Source: Desulfobacteraceae bacterium
GTDB taxonomy: Bacteria > Desulfobacterota > Desulfobacteria > Desulfobacterales > UBA5852
DNA length: 64,000 nt
Assembly: GCA_014237395.1 (NCBI GenBank)
Contig: JABZFP010000019.1
Coordinates: forward strand, 1-64,000
Direction: 5' to 3'
Positions 34,087-43,822 of the stretch are shown here, piece by piece. The number at the start of each line of letters is the position of its first letter. Within the stretch, counting starts at the first letter, position 1. The notes beneath the pieces were generated by a model. It was not told the DNA's origin. It ran no database searches and saw only the letters and a program-made list of their open reading frames with translations. The translations under genes and the position numbers were made by a program.

Positions 34087-37000
34087 ATGAAATGCCGGCA
34101 ATGTGACTGTGCCAATGAATCGGATGCGACGTACTGCAATGCCTGCGGGACCGCCCTGAAGCAATCCTGTGGCCGATGCGGTCAGGACAATCGACCGGGA
34201 AGTCGGTTCTGCAAGTCATGCGGGCAGCATCTCTATGCCGTTACGGACAACAAACGTCCGCCATTGCCGGACAATCCTTCACTGCCCCACCCGCTTCCGT
34301 CTCAAGATCGTCTCACCATATTCGAGAAACCACTATCCGGAGAACGAAAATACGTCACCGTTCTTTTCACCGACCTGTGCGGCTACACGGCGATGTCCGA
34401 GCGTCTCGATCCGGAAGACGTCAAGGAGATTCTGGCGGTTGTTTTTGATGAAATCGTCAAGGTCGTAAGACGCTACGAGGGTTTTATCGAAAAATTTGTT
34501 GGGGACGCCATTATGGCGGTTTTTGGTGCATCACGCACTTCTGAAGACGATCCTATCCGGGCGGTCCGGGCCGCACGTGAAATCCACCGCCTCGTGACCG
34601 GCAGGAATGCAACCTACAAAGCGCGTATCGGTAAACCGCTGGCCATGCATACCGGCGTCAATACCGGCCTGGTGGTCCTGGGGCAACTGGACGTTGATCA
34701 CGGTATTCATGGTATATCGGGTGACGCGGTCAATCTGGCCGCACGGTTGAGTGGGTTGGGCCGCGAGGGAGACATCCTTGTGGGCCCGGATACCTTTCAC
34801 CGTTGTCAGGGCTGGTTCCGGTTCGAAACGCTCGACCCGGTTGCCGTGAAGGGGAAATCCGCGCCGCTTGCCATCTATCGCGTGCTGACTTCCCGGGAAC
34901 AACCGCGCAAAGTGCACCGTTTTTTTGGACGACGGGGCAAGATGATCGGTCGCCAGGGTGAAATGGATCGGTTGGAGGAGGCTGTCGCCCGCGTCCGTCA
35001 GGGGCGGGGGGCTGTGGCATGCATTACCGGTGCGGCCGGTACGGGGAAGAGCCGCCTGCTGGAAGAATTCAAAGCATCCCTCGACACGGCCACCATTGCC
35101 TGGCATGAGGGCCACGCCTACCCTTACACGCGCAATACCCCCTATGCCCCCCTGATCGACTTGTTGAGTCTGGCCTGCCATGTCGAGGAATGGGATGGGC
35201 CTGAGATTGTTCGTGAAAAAATGGAATCGACCCTTGCACCGTTGTTAAGTCCGACCAGAGAACAGCTTCCCTATATTGGCAGCCTCTTCGGCCTCCACTA
35301 TCCCGAACTGGGTGACATAAGCCCTGAATATTGGCGCGCGCGGTTAAAAGGGGCTGTTCGTGATCTGCTTGAGGGGCTTGCGCGCAGCGGACCGGCGGTG
35401 ATCTGCATCGAAGATCTTCATTGGGCGGATCCCTCTTCGGTGGCGTTATTACGGTCCATTGCCGGGGATCAGAAGTCGCCCCTGCTGCTGGTCTGTACCT
35501 ATCGCAAAACCTTTTCGCTATTCGGAGATGAGATCCACAAGCCCCCCTCGCATGCGGTGATCGACATCGAGCTCAGGGATCTCTCTCCGCAGGATACCAT
35601 CGAATTGGTGAAATCAATTCTCGGCATGTCATCGATTCCGGAGGAGCTCATTCGTTTCATTGAGGCGAAAATCGAGGGGAATCCATTTTATCTGGAAGAG
35701 ATGATCAACGTCCTGATCGACCGCAACGTATTACGAATGGATGGCGGGCGCTGGGTGATGCAGGGGTCGGTTGATATTTCCGGTGTTTCTTCGACCGTCC
35801 ATGGTGTGGTGTCAGGCCGGCTGGATCATTTGCAGGCGGATACCAAGCGCGTGCTGCAGGAAGCTTCCGTCATCGGCCGCGTGTTCGATTATGCCATTCT
35901 CCAGCAAATTACGGCCTTCGGCAGCCGCCTTGATGCCGCTCTGAATGTCCTCGAAAAGCTGGACATGATCCGCAAGAAAGACCAATCGAACGAGGTTAAA
36001 TATTTCTTCAAGCATGCCGTGGTCCAGGAAGTGGTCTATAACGGCATCCTCATCAGGGACCGCCGTGCCATCCATGAACGGATCGCTGTTGCCATGGAAC
36101 AATTGTTTCACTCACGATTACGTGGGTTTTATGAAACATTGGCGTTTCATTATTCGGTCGGTCAGTCGGTTTTCAAAGCTGTCGACTACCTGATGAAATC
36201 CGGTCGCAAAAGTAAGCAGCGCTATGCCTTGGACGAAGCCCATCAGTATTATCAAAACGCCTACGAACTGCTGCACGACCAGCCGGGTCGTTCCAGTCAA
36301 ATCACCGTCTTACTGGTGAATGTCCTCATCGAATGGTTTTTCGTTTTCAATGTCCGAGGTATTTTCAACGAGATGGTCGCGCTCCTGAAACGACATGAAG
36401 ATGCAGCGGCAACGCTTGAGAACGCCTTTTTGCAGGGGATGTATGGGTGTTGCCTGGGATGGGCCCTGCAAAGGCGCGAAGCCCTCCAGGAGTCCCATGA
36501 CTACCTTACCGAAGCACTGCGTATTGGCGAATCGGCAGACAACCGCAAGGTCATGGCCTATGCCTGTGGATGCCTCGTGTGGACATGCACGGATATGGGA
36601 CAGTTGGATAGCGCGGTTGCCTACGGCAGGCGAGCCGAAGCGCTGCTGCCGCATTTGGAAACGGACCAGGAACTGATCCGGATAATCCTGACCGGACTGG
36701 GTATTGCGCACTGGTTTCGCGGGGACGGGCGCCAATGCCAAATAATGGGGGAGATGCTTTTGGCCCACGGAGAAAAAGGCGCTGATATTCGCAGTACGTC
36801 GGACGGCTATCTGGTTTGTGCCATGGGGCGTTTTGCATCCGGCGATTTTAACCAGAGCATCGAATACTGCAACATGGCTGTCGCCTCGTCGGCGGAAATG
36901 GTGCACTCCTTCAATTCCAAATTTCTTCTGGCCTACACCCATCTTTCCATGGACCAGGTGGACGAAGCCGAGAAGATTCTGCATGATATTCTGACGTATA

Positions 37001-37506
37001 CAGAAACCTACGGCTACGAATATTTAGGCACCGCAGCCAAGGCCCTATCGGGCATGGTCATGCTGGCCAGGGGAAATCTTCGCACCGGTGTCCAGACGAT
37101 CCTTGAACGGATGGCAATTTTCAAGCGTAAAGGAAAACGGTACCACTTGATGACGTTTCAATATCTACTGGGCAAGGTGTATTGCCAGATGGTATTGCAA
37201 CGGGGGGGGCTGCCGCTTAGTTTAATCGCGAAGAATTTGCCGTTTTTAATCCGTCACCGTCCCTTTGCCGCCCGCCAGGCGGAGAAAAATTTTAAAGAAG
37301 CAGTGATGATGGCCGAATCCATGGGGGCCATGGGGGTTGCCGGACAGATTTATTTTGATTTGGCTCAACTCTACGCCGCTCAGCGGAAAACAGCGCTTGC
37401 CAGGGGTTCCGCTGAACGATGCATTGCCATTTTCCAGGCATGTGATGCGAATGTCCATCTGGAAAAAGCCGAAGCTTTTGTTCGCAGGCATCGTCTAACG
37501 ACATGA
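34087..37506 (+). CDS. Zinc-ribbon class III adenylate/guanylate cyclase-like protein with AAA ATPase and TPR regions
   Basis: 1139 residues. Residues 1-60 hold two zinc ribbons (CRQCDCANESDATYCNACG and CGRCGQDNRPGSRFCKSCG). Residues 85-265 are a class III cyclase domain: ERKYVTVLFTDLCGYTAMSE and EKFVGDAIMAVFGA carry the two metal-binding Asp. Next is a predicted AAA/STAND ATPase (AACITGAAGTGKSRLLEEF Walker A; ICIEDLHWADPSS Walker B), then about 500 residues of TPR-like helical repeats. The plan is that of large 'adenylate cyclase' sensory proteins (similar to CyaA-type STAND proteins) in delta-proteobacteria. Whether it makes cAMP or cGMP is not decided. ATG 34087 follows a promoter; the upstream in-frame extension overlaps it. 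Confidence 0.88.
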   Translation: MKCRQCDCANESDATYCNACGTALKQSCGRCGQDNRPGSRFCKSCGQHLYAVTDNKRPPLPDNPSLPHPLPSQDRLTIFEKPLSGERKYVTVLFTDLCGYTAMSERLDPEDVKEILAVVFDEIVKVVRRYEGFIEKFVGDAIMAVFGASRTSEDDPIRAVRAAREIHRLVTGRNATYKARIGKPLAMHTGVNTGLVVLGQLDVDHGIHGISGDAVNLAARLSGLGREGDILVGPDTFHRCQGWFRFETLDPVAVKGKSAPLAIYRVLTSREQPRKVHRFFGRRGKMIGRQGEMDRLEEAVARVRQGRGAVACITGAAGTGKSRLLEEFKASLDTATIAWHEGHAYPYTRNTPYAPLIDLLSLACHVEEWDGPEIVREKMESTLAPLLSPTREQLPYIGSLFGLHYPELGDISPEYWRARLKGAVRDLLEGLARSGPAVICIEDLHWADPSSVALLRSIAGDQKSPLLLVCTYRKTFSLFGDEIHKPPSHAVIDIELRDLSPQDTIELVKSILGMSSIPEELIRFIEAKIEGNPFYLEEMINVLIDRNVLRMDGGRWVMQGSVDISGVSSTVHGVVSGRLDHLQADTKRVLQEASVIGRVFDYAILQQITAFGSRLDAALNVLEKLDMIRKKDQSNEVKYFFKHAVVQEVVYNGILIRDRRAIHERIAVAMEQLFHSRLRGFYETLAFHYSVGQSVFKAVDYLMKSGRKSKQRYALDEAHQYYQNAYELLHDQPGRSSQITVLLVNVLIEWFFVFNVRGIFNEMVALLKRHEDAAATLENAFLQGMYGCCLGWALQRREALQESHDYLTEALRIGESADNRKVMAYACGCLVWTCTDMGQLDSAVAYGRRAEALLPHLETDQELIRIILTGLGIAHWFRGDGRQCQIMGEMLLAHGEKGADIRSTSDGYLVCAMGRFASGDFNQSIEYCNMAVASSAEMVHSFNSKFLLAYTHLSMDQVDEAEKILHDILTYTETYGYEYLGTAAKALSGMVMLARGNLRTGVQTILERMAIFKRKGKRYHLMTFQYLLGKVYCQMVLQRGGLPLSLIAKNLPFLIRHRPFAARQAEKNFKEAVMMAESMGAMGVAGQIYFDLAQLYAAQRKTALARGSAERCIAIFQACDANVHLEKAEAFVRRHRLTT

Positions 37507-37640
37507 ACCGTCATCTGGTCGAACGGGTGGACGCCGCGTTGTCGCGAGAGGTGCCTGTTTCAAACCCTTCGACGTTTATGCTGGGGCGAATGGCCATCGG
37601 TCAGTTTTATCACAGCAGATCTTCGGCAACGGGCATGGCA

Positions 37641-40016
37641 TCACGGCGTGAACGGCCAGAAGAAGGGCATCACCAGTAAAACAGTGGCAAACACCACCAG
37701 CGTCAGGGGAACCCCCACTTTGATGTAGTCGATGAAGCGATAACCGCCCGGCCCCATGACCATTACATTGGCCGGGTGCGAAATGGGGGTCATGAAACTG
37801 GCGGAAGCCGCCATGGCCATGGCCATCATCATGGGGTAAGGCGCCACCCCCATATCGGCGGCGGTGCTCAGGATGATCGGCACCATCAGGACCACCAGGG
37901 CGGCCGTCGGTATGACACAGGTAGCCATGAACGTCAGCGCCATCAAGCCGGCCATGACGGCCATTGGTCCGAAGGCGCCGGCGGTGTCCACCACTGCGGT
38001 GGCCAGAAAGCGGGCGGCGCCGGTGCTGTCCAAGGCAGCTCCCAGGGGCAGCATACCGGCAATCAGAAAGATTCCTTTCCACTCAATGGCCCGATACGCT
38101 TCCTCCATGGTCAGGCAACGCGTCAAAACCATTATCGCGGCACCGATTACGGCCGAAAGATAGATCGGCAGCCAGCCCATCATGACCGGAAAGAGGACAC
38201 CGGCCATGATGGGGAGGGAAACTTTAGCCTTGGCAAGGTTGGGGTGTTCCTGGGCGGACGCCGTCAGCACCAGAAAGTCAGGTTCGCGTCCCAGAAGGCT
38301 GAAATGGGACCGTTTGCCGTAAAGCAGCATGGCATCTCCGAACCGAAGGGCCATGTCACGCAGGTCGTCAGAGCGATAGATTTTCCCTTCCCGCCAGATG
38401 GCCAATACCGTCAGGCCGTATTTCTCGCGGAAATGGAGTTCGCGCAGCGTTTTGCCGACCAGGGTGGTGTGCGGGGACAACATGGCTTCGACCAGCCCGG
38501 CATCTTCGGTTTCCAGAGCCTTCCATTCCCTTGCGACAGCTTGCTCCACCCTGAATTCCGTGAGCGCTTGCAGTAAATCCAGGTCATCGGGCCGACCGAT
38601 GACGAGCAGAAGATCTTCGGCTTGAAGAGGGGTTTCCGGTTCCGGCATGGATACGATCCGACCCGCTTGGACCAGGGCGACGACGCCGATGCCTATTGTC
38701 GCCCCCAGACGACTGTCTTTCAGGGAACGACCGATCAGGTGTGAACCAGGGTGTACGCGCAGGGCCATAATACGATGGTCGAGGTCGTACCGATCGATGA
38801 GAACGTCCGATGAGACTTCCTGCAATTGAACGAAATCTTTTTCTTGCTGAAGTTTGTCCAAATTGCTGCGGGAGACCTGTACCAGCAAGATGTCGCCGCC
38901 ATTTAGGCATCGGTCTTGTAAATGGGCACGCTGCACAACAGTGTCCCGTCGAATGGCGATCACATTGACACCGAAACGGTTGCGAAAACCCAGCTGGCTG
39001 ATGGTCCGGCCGATGACGTCAGCGTTTTGTGCCACGGTCATTTCCACCATGCGAACGCTGTCTGTGATGAGATCGTCCAAAAGGGACGACTCCGGCTCCA
39101 TCTGGAGCTGCCCCAGGCTGAAAAGCTCTTTCTTCAATTTTCCGGCGCCGCCGCCTCCGCTTTCAACGATGAGACCGTCTTCCGCCTGGAGAATTTCCGA
39201 TGGAGCGGGGGCCGCCATGACACGTCCCCGGCGACTAATGCCCACCACGTTGACGCCCAGGATCGTAGCGATCCGGATATCGGCGATGGATTTTCCCACC
39301 AGGGTCGACCCTCGAGGAACCGCCAAGCGCGGCATATGTTCCTCCAGGTCATATTGTTCCGAAAGAGGGCGTGCATCTTTGTCCCGTGGATCATGCTGCA
39401 GATCACGATTCGGCAACAGGTGCCGCCCGATCCAGGCCATGAAGGCCACACCAGCAGCAAAAACAGCAAGCCCTACCGGTGTGAAGTCAAACAGGGTGAA
39501 AGGCTCCAGGCCCTGGTTGCGGAGTGCTTCACTGACCAGGATGTTGGGGGGGGTTCCGATCTGGGTCGTCAATCCGCCCAGAAGCGATCCATAGGCCAGA
39601 GGCATCAGCAGGCGTGATGCCGGCGTGTTGGTGCTGCGGGCGATGTCCATAACCACCGGCATCATCAGGGCGGCAACGGCGACGTTGTTCATGATCGCGG
39701 ACATGATTCCCGCACACGTCATTATGACCACGATGAGCAGGGTTTCGCTTCGTCCGGAGAGCTTGAGCACGAGCCGGCCAATCATGTTGGCCACACCGGT
39801 GCGTGTGAGTCCGCCGCTGAGGATGAATACGGCCCAGACGGTCACCACGGCGGGGTTGCTGAATCCGGATAGGGCTTCCGCCGGTGTGGTCAGGCCGGTA
39901 AGGGCGACAGCCCCCAAAACCAGCAGTGCGGTAACCTCCATGGGAATCCATTCGGTGACCAGAAAAACAACGGCGATTCCGAGAATTGTGAAGACGATTA
40001 AAATATCCGCGGACAT
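37641..40016 (-). CDS. SLC13-type permease with four TrkA-C domains
   Basis: 791 residues. Two blocks of membrane segments (residues 1-185 and 590-791) flank a cytosolic region of about 400 residues that contains four TrkA-C (RCK_C)-like units beginning near RLAVPRGSTLVGKSIADIRI, VEMTVAQNADVIGRTISQLG, IMALRVHPGSHLIGRSLKDS and VEAMLSPHTTLVGKTLREL. NVAVAALMMPVVMDIARSTN and GSLLGGLTTQIGTPPNI fit the SLC13/CitMHS anion transporter fold. The RCK_C units probably bind a ligand that gates transport. Substrate is unknown (sulfate and dicarboxylates are typical). ATG 40016 has AGGAGG upstream. Confidence 0.88.
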   Translation of the reverse strand: MSADILIVFTILGIAVVFLVTEWIPMEVTALLVLGAVALTGLTTPAEALSGFSNPAVVTVWAVFILSGGLTRTGVANMIGRLVLKLSGRSETLLIVVIMTCAGIMSAIMNNVAVAALMMPVVMDIARSTNTPASRLLMPLAYGSLLGGLTTQIGTPPNILVSEALRNQGLEPFTLFDFTPVGLAVFAAGVAFMAWIGRHLLPNRDLQHDPRDKDARPLSEQYDLEEHMPRLAVPRGSTLVGKSIADIRIATILGVNVVGISRRGRVMAAPAPSEILQAEDGLIVESGGGGAGKLKKELFSLGQLQMEPESSLLDDLITDSVRMVEMTVAQNADVIGRTISQLGFRNRFGVNVIAIRRDTVVQRAHLQDRCLNGGDILLVQVSRSNLDKLQQEKDFVQLQEVSSDVLIDRYDLDHRIMALRVHPGSHLIGRSLKDSRLGATIGIGVVALVQAGRIVSMPEPETPLQAEDLLLVIGRPDDLDLLQALTEFRVEQAVAREWKALETEDAGLVEAMLSPHTTLVGKTLRELHFREKYGLTVLAIWREGKIYRSDDLRDMALRFGDAMLLYGKRSHFSLLGREPDFLVLTASAQEHPNLAKAKVSLPIMAGVLFPVMMGWLPIYLSAVIGAAIMVLTRCLTMEEAYRAIEWKGIFLIAGMLPLGAALDSTGAARFLATAVVDTAGAFGPMAVMAGLMALTFMATCVIPTAALVVLMVPIILSTAADMGVAPYPMMMAMAMAASASFMTPISHPANVMVMGPGGYRFIDYIKVGVPLTLVVFATVLLVMPFFWPFTP

Positions 40017-40124
40017 CGGTTTTTGCCTCCTGAGAAGATCCGTTTTCAAGCGGCGGCATGCCGCATTGGCCATGTCAGGCGTATCCCCAAATCATTTTAA
40101 AGCTTGGGCGGCGTGGGAGGGATG

Positions 40125-40559
40125 CTACTGTGATGGTTCAGGCGCGCCTTCAAGCGTTTCCAGATTTGCGCCGTGCAACTCAAGCATAACGACCCGGACA
40201 GCCCATTTGATCGTTAAGCCACGATTGTCAGCATCGTCGTAGAAGTGATCCAAAGCCTCAACGAATCGGGTTCGATCCCATTTTTCGATTTGTCTCTCGA
40301 GGGTGTTTACAATACCGGTGATCCCTCGTTGGCATTCGGGCGACGCTATGGATGTATGGTTATTCAATAGTGCGTAACCGATGACGCGGTCTTGCCCGAG
40401 GAGAACGCCTTCCATGACACAATTGACGAGCAGGTGTTTGACATCCGGCCGGCACTGTTGCCAATAATGACCATCGTAAACGGTCTCGCCGCTTTGCGCC
40501 ATTGCCGCTAAGGGCAAAAAAATAAGGATGATAACGGAAATCAAAATGGATCGGATCAC
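40125..40559 (-). CDS. Secreted protein of unknown function
   Basis: 144 residues. A signal peptide (MIRSILISVIILIFLPLAAM, cleavage near AQ) precedes a mature part with Cys at WQQCRPD, LVNCVMEG and PECQRG that could form disulfides. DGHYWQQCRPDVKHLLVNCV and LLGQDRVIGYALLNNHTS are the most distinctive stretches. No known domain recognised. GTG at 40559 follows AAAGG by 8 bases. The gene is 108 bases upstream of the SLC13 permease start and may be its promoter-proximal neighbour. Confidence 0.6.
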   Translation of the reverse strand: MIRSILISVIILIFLPLAAMAQSGETVYDGHYWQQCRPDVKHLLVNCVMEGVLLGQDRVIGYALLNNHTSIASPECQRGITGIVNTLERQIEKWDRTRFVEALDHFYDDADNRGLTIKWAVRVVMLELHGANLETLEGAPEPSQ

Positions 40560-40773
40560 GGTTTTAACCTTTCAGGATAACGGATACGAAAACATCTGGG
40601 GAACGGTCCCCCCAAATTTTGCGATGATCGTTGGGTGGCGTGGCGTGAAGTTTATTCGATAACCGTGATGGAAGCAATAGGCCGCGTCTGGCCGGTTAAA
40701 ATTGCCTGTGGCGATCATTTACGCACAGCGATGGGCTTTGGTAGCGATGGCGGGCATATGCCGGTTTGATTTT

Positions 40774-40950
40774 TTAACAACTGCCGGTGTTAAGGCAAAA
40801 GCGGAGATACTGCCGTTCGGCTTCATGCAAATCGTTGTCGGAATAGTGGTCGAGATTTTCGGGTATCCGGAACTGTTGTCGATATCGATCGACGATGCGA
40901 TCGAGTCCCTGGTTCTGGCTCTGTGCGACGTCTTTGGTTTGAGGGGTCAT
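40774..40950 (-). CDS. Small cytoplasmic protein, unknown function
   Basis: 58 residues, MTPQTKDVAQSQNQGLDRIV and then DRYRQQFRIPENLDHYSDND, ending FCLNTGSC. AAAGGA lies 9 bases before ATG 40950, which decides this start over an upstream in-frame ATG. Helical, charged, with two Cys near the end. I do not recognise it; it may be a short regulatory or adaptor protein, and its being a true gene rests on ribosome site and composition only. Confidence 0.5.
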   Translation of the reverse strand: MTPQTKDVAQSQNQGLDRIVDRYRQQFRIPENLDHYSDNDLHEAERQYLRFCLNTGSC

Positions 40951-41329
40951 CGTGCACGTCCTTTTGTTGATCGTGGGCGATTCCTCTAAAACCAAAGCAT
41001 GGAGTGTGCCAGCCATAAGAGAATCCTTAACCGTATGAATATAGCTGAAAAATGGATGTTAGAATAAATCAATCGTCACGAGAAGATAGGAAAAATTTTC
41101 ACCAAAACTGGGCAAGAGGGGCACTATTTCGTGATGGACAGGCGGTGTCGGGCTATCCACGAGCATCGATCATGACAATAATGGATGAGAAGCGTAAGAG
41201 GGGCATGTGGTTTTGTCATAATGATGTGGGATACCATGCGGTAAAATGGACCAAAGGGGGGCGATAGGGGATGAATGGCATTGTTGCGGCCTGGCAGTTA
41301 TCGGTGAGACCGCCAGGCCGCAAAAAAAA
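40951..41329. other. Intergenic region with a hairpin beside the HU gene
   Basis: 379 bases. TTGCGGCCTGGC (41284-41295) and GCCAGGCCGCAA (41312-41323) form a perfect 12-bp stem just after the HU stop codon (HU is on the minus strand). On the minus strand the U-run precedes the stem instead of following it, so it is not a canonical terminator; it may protect the mRNA end. A plus-strand frame at 41052-41267 has no ribosome site and A/T-rich codons unlike its neighbours. Confidence 0.5.
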
Positions 41330-41602
41330 TTAGACGGATTCCTGGAGTTTTTTGCCAGCTTTGAATTTGACAACGTTTTTGGCTTTGATTTTGATGGCTT
41401 CACCGGTTTGCGGGTTCCGGCCTTTGCGGGCTTTGCGGCGAACTTTGGAAAAGGTGCCAAAGCCGACCAGTGTTACTTTGCCGTCTTTTTTCTTGAGCGC
41501 TTTGGTAACGCTGGTGATAAAAGAATCCAACGCTGTACCGGCTGCGGCTTTGGTGATACCGGCGTCGGTCGCCATTTTTTCGATCAATTCTGCTTTCGTC
41601 AT
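41330..41602 (-). CDS. hup: HU-family DNA-binding protein
   Basis: 90 residues, the standard HU length. MTKAELIEKMATDAGITKAA starts the helical dimer body; VTLVGFGTFSKVRRKARKGRNPQTGEAIKI is the beta-arm with the PQTG turn that inserts into the DNA minor groove. HU bends and compacts DNA. AGGAGG lies before the ATG. Promoter hexamers TTGACA (41692-41687) and TAGATG (41669-41664), 17 bases apart, lie about 60 bases upstream on the minus strand. Confidence 0.96.
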   Translation of the reverse strand: MTKAELIEKMATDAGITKAAAGTALDSFITSVTKALKKKDGKVTLVGFGTFSKVRRKARKGRNPQTGEAIKIKAKNVVKFKAGKKLQESV

Positions 41603-41663
41603 GTGTAATGTTCCTCCTGTTATGCGGAAAAGTTAATGGTGCCACCTGTTTCTCGTCATAGGC

Positions 41664-41692
41664 ATCTACTGAAAGATCGCCCGATTGTCAAC
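41664..41692 (-). promoter_or_regulatory. Likely promoter of the HU gene
   Basis: On the minus strand TTGACA (41692-41687) is 17 bases from TAGATG (41669-41664). The -35 is perfect and the -10 matches three of six positions. Start near 41657, about 55 bases before the ATG at 41602. Confidence 0.45.
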
Positions 41693-41888
41693 ACTTCACA
41701 TGCTTGAGGGCTATTTTTTTTATCATCAACAGCTATTCCCGCCGATAGGGTTTTAAAAACGATGATGGGTGTTGGGTTTAGACCCGAATGGTCAGCTTTT
41801 TGCATTGCCGGAAGAAGGGTTGCTTTGACTTCCTTCAATCTGCTATGAATTATACGCATATGCTTATCTTGCTGTAAAGATTGTAAAA

Positions 41889-43238
41889 ATGAAAAAATCC
41901 CATTCTATGCACGGGCCCGACGCTATCCATAAGCCAATTGGATTTCTGGTCGACCCCTTGAAGCGGTTTATGTTGATTGAAGCTGCAGACGGCGGAATCC
42001 TCCTGCTGGCCGCCCTTGCCGCCCTGGGGATTGCCAACTCTCCCCTTGGGGCTTCCTATATCGCTTTCTGGCAGAAAGATTTAGGCTTCGTCGTTGGCAA
42101 CACCACCGTGCGCATGCCACTGCAGCTATGGATCAACGACGGGTTGATGGCCGTATTCTTTTTTGTGGTCGGCCTGGAAGTCAAACGGGAATTCGTCACC
42201 GGCGAACTGCGGGAATTCAAACATGCGGTGCTTCCTCTGGCGGGTGCGATCGGGGGGATGGCCGTCCCGGCGGGTATCTATCTGTTCCAGCAATGGGGAA
42301 CCGTGGGCCAGCACGGGTGGGGCATCCCCATGGCGACCGATATTGCATTTGTGGTGGGGTGTATGGCCATTCTGGGATCGCGCATCCCCAATGGCTTGCG
42401 TATCATGCTGTTATCCCTGGCTATCGCGGATGATATCGGGGCGGTTCTGGTGATTGCGATTGGCTATACGGCGCATATCCATCTCTCGGCGCTCGGATTC
42501 AGCGTCCTGGGAATCGGCTTGTTTATTCTTCTTCTCAAAATTGGCGTTCGCAACAACCTCGTCTATCTTTTGGTGGGGTTTGGCATCTGGGTGGGGTTCC
42601 ATGAATCGGGTGTTCACGCCACCGTGGCCGGTGTAATCGTGGGGCTGCTGACTCCGACGCGCCGCATTGTGAAGCGGGCGCGACTGAACTTTATCATTCA
42701 GCGAACACTTTCTTTCATGCAGGGCGACCATTGGGAAAACCCGGCGGAGCGTTACGCCAGGCTTCGCCAGATGGAACGCTATGCACGGGATACGCTGTCA
42801 CCGCTGGAGCGGTTGGAGACCGAGTTGCACCCCTGGGTGGGGTTTATGATCATGCCCCTTTTCGCGTTGGCAAATGCCGGGGTCATCATCCAGACGGCGG
42901 ATATCGCCATGCCGGTGGCAACCGCAACGATGCTGAGTCTCTTGCTGGGCAAACCGATCGGCATTTTCTGTTTCAGTTGGCTGGCGGTAAAAGCACGATG
43001 GGCCCAATTGCCGGAAGGGGTGACCTGGAAGCTGTTGCTGGGCGGCGGCATGCTGGGTGGCATCGGATTCACCATGGCGATTTTCATTGCCGGACTGGCG
43101 TTAGAGGGTGACCTGCTCAACCATGCCAAAATTGGGATCATGATCGGGTCATTACTGAGTGCTGTGTTCGGTATGATGCTTATTCTCCTGGCCGGGCGAC
43201 AGCAAAAGGGCGCAGCACCCGAAAACAATGTTTCATGA
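41889..43238 (+). CDS. nhaA: Na+/H+ antiporter NhaA
   Basis: 449 residues, somewhat longer than E. coli NhaA (388). Conserved helices are seen: NDGLMAVFFFVVGLEVKREF, GIPMATDIAF (the ion-binding helix with MATDIAF), LLSLAIADDIGAVLVIAIGY (the paired Asp of the transport site, ADD), and a C-terminal GGGMLGGIGFTMAIFIAGLA. NhaA exchanges two H+ for one Na+ to control cytoplasmic pH and sodium. A hydrophilic insert of about 50 residues (LNFIIQRTLSFMQGDHWENP and following) is larger than in E. coli and common in its relatives from other phyla. No adjacent regulator. Confidence 0.95.
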   Translation: MKKSHSMHGPDAIHKPIGFLVDPLKRFMLIEAADGGILLLAALAALGIANSPLGASYIAFWQKDLGFVVGNTTVRMPLQLWINDGLMAVFFFVVGLEVKREFVTGELREFKHAVLPLAGAIGGMAVPAGIYLFQQWGTVGQHGWGIPMATDIAFVVGCMAILGSRIPNGLRIMLLSLAIADDIGAVLVIAIGYTAHIHLSALGFSVLGIGLFILLLKIGVRNNLVYLLVGFGIWVGFHESGVHATVAGVIVGLLTPTRRIVKRARLNFIIQRTLSFMQGDHWENPAERYARLRQMERYARDTLSPLERLETELHPWVGFMIMPLFALANAGVIIQTADIAMPVATATMLSLLLGKPIGIFCFSWLAVKARWAQLPEGVTWKLLLGGGMLGGIGFTMAIFIAGLALEGDLLNHAKIGIMIGSLLSAVFGMMLILLAGRQQKGAAPENNVS

Positions 43239-43324
43239 GGGCTTTAAGCGTAGATCACGCCCGGATGTGATGATACCCTCAAGCGGCTCAACGACTTCGG
43301 AGATCGATTGTGGCACTTTCTTTT

Positions 43325-43741
43325 TTACGCCAACCGTTTTCCGAAACTGATGACGTCATCTTCTTCGAATCCGACAGCCCGATAGAAATGGATCACGGCG
43401 GTGTTTGTCCGACGAACCTGCAGGTTGATTTTCGGGCAACCCAAGGCCCGCAGTTCTCTTTCAACCCATACCATCATTGCTTTTGCAATGCCTTGCCGCC
43501 GCATCTCAGGTGCCACCGCAAGGTAGTTGATCCAGCCCCGGTGGCCCTCATACCCGGCCATCACGGTGCCCACCAAACGGTTTTCGGAAACGGCGACCAG
43601 AAACAGGCCCGGTTGAAACTGTATTTTGGTTTGAATGTCGGCGATCGGGTCGTTTTGGGGCACCACCAGCCGGCAGGCCTCCCATAGAGCGACGATGGCC
43701 TTCTTATCTTCAGCTTGGTAAGGGCGAAGGGTCAATGGCAT
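43325..43741 (-). CDS. GNAT acetyltransferase, YpeA-like
   Basis: 138 residues. MPLTLRPYQAEDKKAIVALWE begins at ATG 43741 after AAGGAAAA. The acetyl-CoA site is LAVAPEMRRQGIAKAMMVWVE (Q/R-x-x-G-x-A), and LGCPKINLQVRRTNTAVIHFYRAVGFEEDD is the closing part of the GNAT fold; the order matches the YpeA subfamily. The acceptor is unknown, possibly a small amine or a protein amino terminus. Confidence 0.85.
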   Translation of the reverse strand: MPLTLRPYQAEDKKAIVALWEACRLVVPQNDPIADIQTKIQFQPGLFLVAVSENRLVGTVMAGYEGHRGWINYLAVAPEMRRQGIAKAMMVWVERELRALGCPKINLQVRRTNTAVIHFYRAVGFEEDDVISFGKRLA

Positions 43742-43822
43742 GGCCTGTTTTCCTTGACCGAATCGAATTAATGGGCGGCCGGCCGACCGCATCTTCGGCA
43801 GAAATCATCCGAGGGGCATGGC

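Noticed and set aside
37503..37679. 58-codon frame whose ATG overlaps the cyclase stop (ATGA)
   Set aside because: Start overlap is suggestive of coupling, but the end runs into the convergent permease gene and no family resemblance is seen.
41052..41267. 71-codon plus-strand frame downstream of HU
   Set aside because: No ribosome site and A/T-rich codon use unlike neighbours.
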